Assembly (NCBI GenBank): GCA_052289195.1
Contig: DAWAJD010000032.1
Span: 1 to 18,143 of the forward strand
DNA: 18,143 bases
Origin: UBA4644 sp900555855
GTDB lineage: Bacteria > Bacillota > Clostridia > Oscillospirales > Butyricicoccaceae
Direction: 5' to 3'
In this document: positions 13,849 to 18,143 of the stretch, in pieces
Layout: every line of letters begins with the position of its first letter
How positions within the stretch are numbered: position 1 is the first letter of the stretch
Notes under the pieces: generated by a model
Told to the model about the DNA's origin: nothing
Seen by the model: the letters and a program-made list of their open reading frames with translations, nothing else
The model's database searches: none
Position numbers and translations under genes: made by a program

Positions 13849-13871
13849 CGGGCATACTTTGCCCGAGGTGA
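13849..13871 (+). promoter_or_regulatory. Small hairpin abutting the cotF-like ribosome site
   Basis: Stem 13849-13854/13860-13865 with a 5-nt loop directly precedes the Shine-Dalgarno GAGGTGA (13865-13871). With one mismatch, the stem extends into the GG of that site, so it could limit translation initiation. This is a fold read by eye. Confidence 0.35.
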
Positions 13872-13877
13872 TTTTTT

Positions 13878-14330
13878 ATGCAGTGGAACCAGAAAGAAGC
13901 CGGCCTGCTGAAGGACCTGAAGGATCAGGAGCAGCTTTGCGTGAACAAATATACCCGTCACGCCCGGCAGGCCAAGGACCCCCAGCTGAAAAACCTGTTT
14001 ACCCAGATCGCCCGCACCGAGCAGGAGCATCTCCGCACCGTCACGGAGCTGGAGCTGGGCCGCCTGCCCCAGATGGGCGGCGGCGGAGGGCAGGAGCTGC
14101 CCCGGTTTTCCGGCGAATACAGCGGCTCCGCCGAGGACCGGCAGATGGACAGCTATCTTTGCTCCGATGTGCTTTCCACGGAGAAGCACGCCTCCCACCT
14201 GTATGATACCTGCGTGTTTGAATTCCGGGATCAGCCGGTGCGGAGCATTTTGAACCACATCCAGAAGGAAGAGCAGGAGCACGGCAAGATGCTCTACGAC
14301 TATATGTCTGCCAACGGCATGTATTCCTGA
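13878..14330 (+). CDS. CotF-like ferritin-type spore coat protein
   Basis: A 150-residue four-helix protein of the CotF/YhcQ-like spore coat family. Two similar halves each contain a Glu/His helix motif: RTEQEHL in the first half and KEEQEHG in the second, as in ferritin-like proteins. A glycine-rich linker (MGGGGGQ) lies between. It has no signal peptide and would be made in the mother cell or forespore cytosol and packed on the spore; metal binding is possible but not shown. GAGGTGA lies seven bases before ATG. It follows tcdA after 42 bp. This is the best direct evidence in the window that the organism forms spores. Confidence 0.85.
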   Translation: MQWNQKEAGLLKDLKDQEQLCVNKYTRHARQAKDPQLKNLFTQIARTEQEHLRTVTELELGRLPQMGGGGGQELPRFSGEYSGSAEDRQMDSYLCSDVLSTEKHASHLYDTCVFEFRDQPVRSILNHIQKEEQEHGKMLYDYMSANGMYS

Positions 14331-14344
14331 AGCACGACGCCAAA

Positions 14345-14374
14345 AGGCCCCCTCCCAACATCGGGAGGGGGCCT
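14345..14374 (-). terminator. GC-rich hairpin, left copy, with T-run on the minus strand
   Basis: Perfect 12-bp stem 14345-14356/14363-14374, loop AACATC. On the minus strand it is followed by TTTT and could end transcripts of the phosphoribosyltransferase gene 340 bp away. On the plus strand there is no T-tract. Confidence 0.6.
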
Positions 14375-14572
14375 AAAGCCTGTCGAAAAACCGCTCCGCT
14401 GGGTTTTGTTCCCCGCAAAACAGGTTTTGCGGGGGCCCCTTTTCATAAAATAGGCTCTGGTCGCCCGAAATGCGGGCTCCCGCGCCCTACGCCGCACTCG
14501 CGGCGCGGCCCAGAAGTGCCGTTAGCTCCGGCCTGCGGGCCGGTTTCGCCGTTTTCCTGCGGGAAAACCGGC

Positions 14573-14657
14573 GGGCTACGGTGTTTTTTCCCGGCGCATG
14601 TCCGTGAAAAAACATCCCATAGGAAAAGCCTGCGGTTCCGCAGACTTTTCGATAAGC
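14573..14657 (+). repeat. Dispersed repeat, copy A
   Basis: 85 bp that align with 16972-17058 with eight substitutions and two single-base length differences by my hand alignment. It begins GGGCTACGGTG, includes a T-run and ATGTCCGTGAAAAAAC, and ends in an imperfect stem rich in A and T at its foot. Confidence 0.85.
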
Positions 14658-14661
14658 GAAT

Positions 14662-14697
14662 GGCCCCCTCCCAGCATCGGGAGAGGGCCTGTTTTTT
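14662..14697 (+). terminator. GC-rich hairpin, right copy, with T-tract on the plus strand
   Basis: Stem 14662-14672/14679-14689 (one mismatch), loop AGCATC, followed by TGTTTTTT. It would end the cotF-like transcript about 330 bp past its stop codon. Confidence 0.75.
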
Positions 14698-14714
14698 GAT
14701 GTTTTCCGGCTGGA

Positions 14715-15278
14715 TCAGCCCTGCTTGACGGTGCCGTCGGCGTTGAAGACGGGCAGAGGCTCCAGATAGATGATGTCGTCCCGCTTTTGGGCATCGCCCT
14801 CCGCCAGGATGGACATTTTGCCGCAGATGATGCCGCCGGCCTTGTTCACCAGCGCTTCGATGGCCGCCAGCGACTGGCCGGTGGAGATCACATCGTCCAC
14901 GATCAGGATCCGCTTGCCCTTCATCATCTCTGCATCGGCCACATCCAGATAGAGATGCTGGTCGGCATCCGTGGTGATGGAGCGCACATCGGATTCAAAC
15001 ACGCCGGTCATATAGAGCTTGGGGTGCTTCCGGGCGATGAAATAATGGGCGTCCTCATGCTGCTGGGCCATTTCATGGGCCAGCGGGATGCCCTTGGCCT
15101 CGGCGGTGATCAGGTAATCATATTCGGGAGCCTTGGCCAGCAGATCCCGGGCGCAGGCCACGGTCAGCGGCGCGTCGCCGAAGATCACGAAGGCGCCGAT
15201 GTAAAGCTCGTCGCTGACGCGGCAGATAGGCAGGCTGCGCTCCAGCCCGGCGATGGTCATCTTGTAATAATGCTGCAT
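14715..15278 (-). CDS. Purine-type phosphoribosyltransferase
   Basis: A 187-residue PRTase, of the length and type of adenine or xanthine phosphoribosyltransferases, joining a base to PRPP to make a nucleotide. The PRPP-binding loop VDDVISTG is at 127-134 in the context RILIVDDVISTGQS. The N-terminal part has the segment YDYLITAEAKGIPLAHEMA, like the ET/EA-K-GIPLA stretch of adenine/xanthine PRTases. The start is supported by AAAGAGG eight bases upstream. It is divergent from a purine permease across 231 bp, so it most likely belongs to purine salvage. I cannot decide between adenine, xanthine and guanine as substrate. Confidence 0.85.
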   Translation of the reverse strand: MQHYYKMTIAGLERSLPICRVSDELYIGAFVIFGDAPLTVACARDLLAKAPEYDYLITAEAKGIPLAHEMAQQHEDAHYFIARKHPKLYMTGVFESDVRSITTDADQHLYLDVADAEMMKGKRILIVDDVISTGQSLAAIEALVNKAGGIICGKMSILAEGDAQKRDDIIYLEPLPVFNADGTVKQG

Positions 15279-15304
15279 AACAAAGGCCTCTTTCTTTTAT
15301 TCTG

Positions 15305-15321
15305 GATCCCCGGCGGGGATC
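15305..15321 (-). promoter_or_regulatory. 5' leader hairpin of the phosphoribosyltransferase mRNA
   Basis: A 7-bp perfect stem, 15305-15311/15315-15321, begins about four bases after the predicted start of the minus-strand transcript. It is compact and could stabilise the 5' end. No purine riboswitch core is recognisable. Confidence 0.4.
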
Positions 15322-15331
15322 AAACAATAAC

Positions 15332-15359
15332 ATTATACCGTCTCCGCCGCAAATGTCAA
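15332..15359 (-). promoter_or_regulatory. Promoter of the phosphoribosyltransferase gene
   Basis: On the minus strand a perfect TTGACA (15354-15359), 16-bp spacer and a perfect TATAAT (15332-15337). Start near 15325. Confidence 0.88.
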
Positions 15360-15372
15360 ATTCCACCGGCGA

Positions 15373-15386
15373 TTTTTCCGGAAAAA
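15373..15386. promoter_or_regulatory. Palindrome between the divergent promoters
   Basis: TTTTTCCGGAAAAA is a perfect 14-bp palindrome, 13 bp behind the -35 of the phosphoribosyltransferase gene and about 33 bp before the -35 of the permease gene. The half-sites are the same as those around the trxA -35 box. It is a candidate operator. Confidence 0.4.
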
Positions 15387-15419
15387 AGCGCATTTTTTGA
15401 AAAACCCACGGGAAAAGGG

Positions 15420-15448
15420 TTGCATAATCCTCCGCAGTCCTGTAAACT
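15420..15448 (+). promoter_or_regulatory. Promoter of the purine permease gene
   Basis: TTGCAT (15420-15425), 17-bp spacer, TAAACT (15443-15448). Start near 15455, just before a strong leader stem, 15462-15468/15472-15478. Confidence 0.65.
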
Positions 15449-15509
15449 GAAAGCGTTGTGTCCGGGCGCCGCGCCCGGCACAAATGCTTTGAAACAAGGA
15501 GAGACCGCA

Positions 15510-16934
15510 ATGGAAACGCTGTTTCATCTGAAAGAACGGGGCACCACCGTCCGCACCGAGCTGACGGCGGGCCTGACCACCTTTATGACCATGGCGTACA
15601 TCATCGCCCTGAACCCCAACCTGCTCACCGGCTTCGGCGCAGAGGGCATGGGGCTCTGGAACGGCGTGTTTCTGGCCACCTGCATCGCCTCCGCCATCGG
15701 CACCATCTGCATGGGCCTTCTGGCCAACCAGCCCTTTGCCATGGCGCCCGGCATGGGTCTCAACAGCTTTTTTGCCCTGGTGGTGACCAATGTGGCGGGT
15801 CTCACGGGCATGACCTATCTGCGCTCCTTCCAGTCTGCTCTGGTGATCATTCTGGTGGAGGGCGTGATCTTCCTGATCCTCTCCGTCTTCAATATCCGGG
15901 AAAAGATCGTGGAAGCCATCCCGCTGGGCGTGCGGCTGGGCATCGGCCCCGCCATCGGCCTGATGCTGATGAACATCGGCTTCGGCTCCAATGCCGGCGT
16001 CTATTCCGACAAGGGCGGCCCCTTCTTCGTGATGCGTGATTTCTTCGGCGCGCTCACCGCCGGCTCCGCCCGGGAGACCATCGGCAGCGGCTACGGCGAG
16101 ATGGTCCTCAAGGTCATCACCATGTTTGCCGGCCTGTTCATCATCGTGGCGCTGGACCACAAAAAGGCCCGCGGCGCAGTGCTTTACGGCATCTTGGGCG
16201 GCTCCTGCATCCACTGGGCCGGCCAGGCCATCTTTATGCACACCAACCCCTTTGAGAGCCTGAAGACGGCCTCCTTCCTGCCCGCCTTCGGCGACATGGC
16301 GGAGACCACCCTGTTCAAGCTGGATTTTGCCGGCTTCGCCTCCATCGGCTGGTTCACCGTTGTGACGCTGATCATCACCTTCTGCATCATTGATATGTTT
16401 GATACCATCGGCACGCTGGTGGGCGCGGCCTCCAAGGCCGGCATGCTGGACGAGCAGGGCCGGATGCCCAAGATGAAGGAAGCCCTGCTGTCCGACGCCA
16501 TCGGCACCGTGGCCGGCTCCCTCACCGGCACCTCCACCGTCACCACCTTTGTGGAATCCGCCTCCGGCGTCGCCGCCGGCGGCCGCACCGGTCTGACGGC
16601 CATCACCACCGGCGTTCTCTTCCTGCTGTGCATCTTCATCGCGCCCATCGCCGCCCTGATCCCCGCCGCGGCCACCTCCTCCGCCCTGATCTATGTGGGC
16701 ATTCTGATGCTCAGCAACCTGAAGAAGATCGACTTTGACGACCTGACCCAGCTGCTGCCCGTGATGGTCATGCTGCTGGCCATGCCCATTTCCGGCTCCA
16801 TCGGCCATGGCATCGGTCTGGCGCTGATCACCTTCACCTGCATCAAGCTGCTCACCGGCAAGGCCCGGGAGGTCTCTCCCCTGACCTATGTGCTGTCGGT
16901 CATCTTCCTGATCAAGTTTTTCCTGGCGGTATAA
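15510..16934 (+). CDS. Purine (adenine/guanine/hypoxanthine) permease, AzgA/PbuG type
   Basis: A 474-residue integral membrane protein of the NCS2-like AzgA family, with about 12-14 hydrophobic segments. Family signatures are strong: TELTAGLTTFMTMAYIIALNP near the N terminus, ANQPFAMAPGMGLNSFFA in the second segment, and DMFDTIGTLVGAASKAGMLD plus TSTVTTFVESASGVAAGGRTG in the second half. Such proteins take up purine bases with protons. AAGGAG at 15497-15502 fixes the start eight bases on; the longer open frame upstream crosses the promoter. It is divergent from the phosphoribosyltransferase gene, which would trap the imported base as nucleotide. Which base is preferred cannot be read here. 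Confidence 0.93.
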   Translation: METLFHLKERGTTVRTELTAGLTTFMTMAYIIALNPNLLTGFGAEGMGLWNGVFLATCIASAIGTICMGLLANQPFAMAPGMGLNSFFALVVTNVAGLTGMTYLRSFQSALVIILVEGVIFLILSVFNIREKIVEAIPLGVRLGIGPAIGLMLMNIGFGSNAGVYSDKGGPFFVMRDFFGALTAGSARETIGSGYGEMVLKVITMFAGLFIIVALDHKKARGAVLYGILGGSCIHWAGQAIFMHTNPFESLKTASFLPAFGDMAETTLFKLDFAGFASIGWFTVVTLIITFCIIDMFDTIGTLVGAASKAGMLDEQGRMPKMKEALLSDAIGTVAGSLTGTSTVTTFVESASGVAAGGRTGLTAITTGVLFLLCIFIAPIAALIPAAATSSALIYVGILMLSNLKKIDFDDLTQLLPVMVMLLAMPISGSIGHGIGLALITFTCIKLLTGKAREVSPLTYVLSVIFLIKFFLAV

Positions 16935-16961
16935 GCGCCGCCCTCCATGGCAAACCAAAAG

Positions 16962-16971
16962 NNNNNNNNNN
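16962..16971. other. Assembly gap (10 N)
   Basis: Ten undetermined bases immediately left of repeat copy B. The left flank ends CCAAAAG (16955-16961), the same seven bases that lead into the hairpin element at 14340-14346. The gap length is probably nominal. Confidence 0.98.
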
Positions 16972-17058
16972 GGGTTACGGTGTTTTTTTCCGGCACATGT
17001 CCGTGAAAAAACCTCCCATAAGAAAAAGCCTGCGTTTCCGCAGGCTTTTTCGACAAGC
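16972..17058 (+). repeat. Dispersed repeat, copy B, containing a two-way terminator
   Basis: This is the counterpart of 14573-14657. Its core is a perfect 12-bp stem, 17023-17034/17039-17050, with AAAAA at one foot and TTTTT at the other. It can therefore terminate both the permease (plus) and proS (minus) transcripts. Confidence 0.85.
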
Positions 17059-17061
17059 TGA

Positions 17062-17087
17062 GGGCCGCTTCTTCGAGCGGCCCTTTT
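17062..17087 (+). terminator. Second terminator after the permease
   Basis: Perfect 8-bp stem 17062-17069/17076-17083 with a 6-nt loop, then TTTTCTTCGG. It lies between repeat copy B and the proS stop codon. Confidence 0.75.
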
Positions 17088-17100
17088 CTTCGGTTTCTTT

Positions 17101-18143
17101 TTAGTACGCAACGCCCCAGAGGATCATCTTCTTTGCCTTGCGGCCGCAGATGGGGCAGGTCTCGCCCAGCTGCTCCTGCTGCAGGGGCATACAGCGGGAG
17201 GACATGCCGCCCTCCTCCTTCATCCTCAGCTCGCACTCCAGCTCGCCGCACCACATGGTCTTGATGAAGCCGCCCTTTTCCGCCTGCAGACGCTTGGCCT
17301 CCTCCAGAGAATCCGCCCGGGTGATGTGCTGCTCCAGGTTTTCCTTGGCCTTGCGATACATCCCCTGCTGCACCAGCTCCAGCTGCTCCTGCACGGCGCT
17401 TTCCAGCGCGTCCAGCGGCGTGACGGTCTTTTCGCCGTCGTTGCGGCGCACCAGGACGCACTGTCCGGCCTCCATATCCCGGGGGCCGATCTCCACCCGC
17501 AGGGGCACGCCCTTCATCTCATACTGGGCGCACTTCCAGCCCATGGAATTGTCGGAATCGTCCACCCTGACCCGCAGGCCCGCGGCGATGAGCCGATCCT
17601 TCAGGGCGTTGGCCGCGTCCAGAACGCCGGGCTTGTGCTGGGCCACGGGCAGGACGATGACCTGGATGGGGGCGATCTTGGGGGGCAGGACCAGACCGTT
17701 GTTGTCGCCGTGGGCCATGATCACCGCGCCGATCATGCGGGTGGTGGAGCCCCAGGAGGTCTGGAAGGGATACTGCAGCTTATTGTCCCGGCCGGTGAAG
17801 GTCACATCATAGGCCCGGGAGAACTTGTCGCCGAAATAGTGGGAGGTGGCGCCCTGCAGGGCCTTGTGGTCCTTCATCAGGCATTCCACGGTGTAGGTGG
17901 CCTCTGCGCCGGCAAACTTCTCCTTCTCGGTCTTCTGGCCGGGCACCACGGGGATGGCCAGCACATGCTCAAAGAAGTCCGCATAGCAGCGCAGCTGCTG
18001 CTCGGTCTCGGCCTGGGCCTCCTCTGCGGTCTCATGGAGCGTATGGCCCTCCTGCCACCAGAACTCTCTGGAGCGCAGGAAGGGGCGGGTGGTCTTTTCC
18101 CAGCGGATGACGGAGCACCACTGGTTATAGAGCATGGGCAGCT
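17101..18143 (-). CDS. proS: Prolyl-tRNA synthetase, type 3 (archaeal-like), 5' end missing
   Basis: A partial gene; about 347 codons lie in the window and the frame stays open to its edge. The Met at 18135 is internal (the frame upstream reads Leu-Pro before it), as the family needs about 130 more N-terminal residues. Class II motif 2 is visible as RPFLRSREFWWQEGHT near 18030-18080. Motif 3 sits in the GSTTRMIGAVIMAHGDNNGL region near 17690-17755, followed by LPPKIAP and the anticodon-binding domain. The C-terminal extension has Cys residues (CGELEC, CPICG) in a zinc-binding arrangement and ends in Tyr, as in the archaeal/eukaryal-like ProRS. The bacterial-type editing domain insert is absent in this part. 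It charges tRNA-Pro in the cytosol and is functionally close to efp elsewhere in the window. Confidence 0.95.
   Translation of the reverse strand, partial: LPMLYNQWCSVIRWEKTTRPFLRSREFWWQEGHTLHETAEEAQAETEQQLRCYADFFEHVLAIPVVPGQKTEKEKFAGAEATYTVECLMKDHKALQGATSHYFGDKFSRAYDVTFTGRDNKLQYPFQTSWGSTTRMIGAVIMAHGDNNGLVLPPKIAPIQVIVLPVAQHKPGVLDAANALKDRLIAAGLRVRVDDSDNSMGWKCAQYEMKGVPLRVEIGPRDMEAGQCVLVRRNDGEKTVTPLDALESAVQEQLELVQQGMYRKAKENLEQHITRADSLEEAKRLQAEKGGFIKTMWCGELECELRMKEEGGMSSRCMPLQQEQLGETCPICGRKAKKMILWGVAY

Larger units (their letters stand above)
14331..14714. repeat. Hairpin-cluster element between convergent genes
   Basis: This gene-free stretch is filled by successive stems: 14345-14374, 14411-14421/14424-14434 (perfect), 14472-14483, 14490-14505, 14528-14543, 14547-14573 (one bulge), the imperfect stem around 14624-14650, and 14662-14689. 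The outer stems are near-direct repeats of one another (27 of 29 identical, 14346-14374 and 14662-14690). The sequence at 14378-14390 reads in inverse as TTTTTCGACAGGC and resembles 14646-14657. Part of the element, 14573-14657, recurs at 16972-17058. It has the look of a non-coding palindromic repeat or miniature mobile element. No transposase or open frame of its own is visible. Confidence 0.7.

Noticed and set aside
14331..14714. CRISPR array
   Set aside because: There are many palindromes but no evenly spaced, identical direct repeats with unique spacers, and no cas gene.
15279..15509. Purine riboswitch upstream of the purine genes
   Set aside because: Neither strand shows the conserved purine riboswitch core; only simple stems and two promoters are present.
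15333..17111. A 592-codon minus-strand open frame
   Set aside because: It is antisense to the permease and passes through the N gap; low-complexity Gly/His/Asp sequence only.

Overview
The window looks like chromosomal core DNA of a GC-rich, anaerobic, spore-forming member of the Clostridia, most like the Oscillospiraceae/Ruminococcaceae. The grounds are a CotF-type spore coat protein, an electron-bifurcating NfnAB pair, a ferredoxin-thioredoxin-reductase-like mini protein, a SipW-type secreted protein, a CD1247-family protein next to efp, and a type-3 (archaeal-like) prolyl-tRNA synthetase. Species cannot be read from the sequence. A run of 10 Ns at 16962-16971 shows this is a draft scaffold.

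Layout. 1-410: gene-free and full of hairpins, ending in a near-consensus promoter. 427-943 (+): thioredoxin overlapping a compact six-cysteine FTR-like protein, then a terminator. 1126-2646 (-): secreted SipW-signal/beta-helix protein with a structured leader. 2885-5142 (-): nfnA-nfnB operon. 5365-5688 (-): small two-helix membrane protein. 5912-6685 (-): cytoplasmic GH18-like protein. 6800-10615 (+): yqeG phosphatase, endonuclease IV-like protein, Xaa-Pro aminopeptidase, elongation factor P, CD1247-family acidic zinc-ribbon protein, terminator. 10692-13835 (+): MATE exporter, mnmA and tcdA. 13878-14330 (+): CotF-like coat protein. 14331-14714: gene-free hairpin-cluster element. 14715-15278 (-) and 15510-16934 (+): divergent purine-type phosphoribosyltransferase and purine permease. 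16935-17100: assembly gap plus a second copy of part of the hairpin element. 17101-18143 (-): 3' part of proS, running off the window.

How the genes fit together. Two redox modules (Trx/FTR-like and NfnAB) both fit a ferredoxin- and NADPH-centred anaerobic metabolism. Several genes serve translation: efp, mnmA (s2U34), tcdA (ct6A37) and proS. The phosphoribosyltransferase and permease form a purine salvage unit. Most genes are ordinary housekeeping. The less ordinary items are the FTR-like mini gene, the GH18-like protein without a signal peptide, the endonuclease IV-like gene sitting beside pepP-efp, and the dispersed hairpin element whose second copy lies at the N gap. I did not find a convincing wholly new system such as a defence island, CRISPR array or mobile gene cluster.
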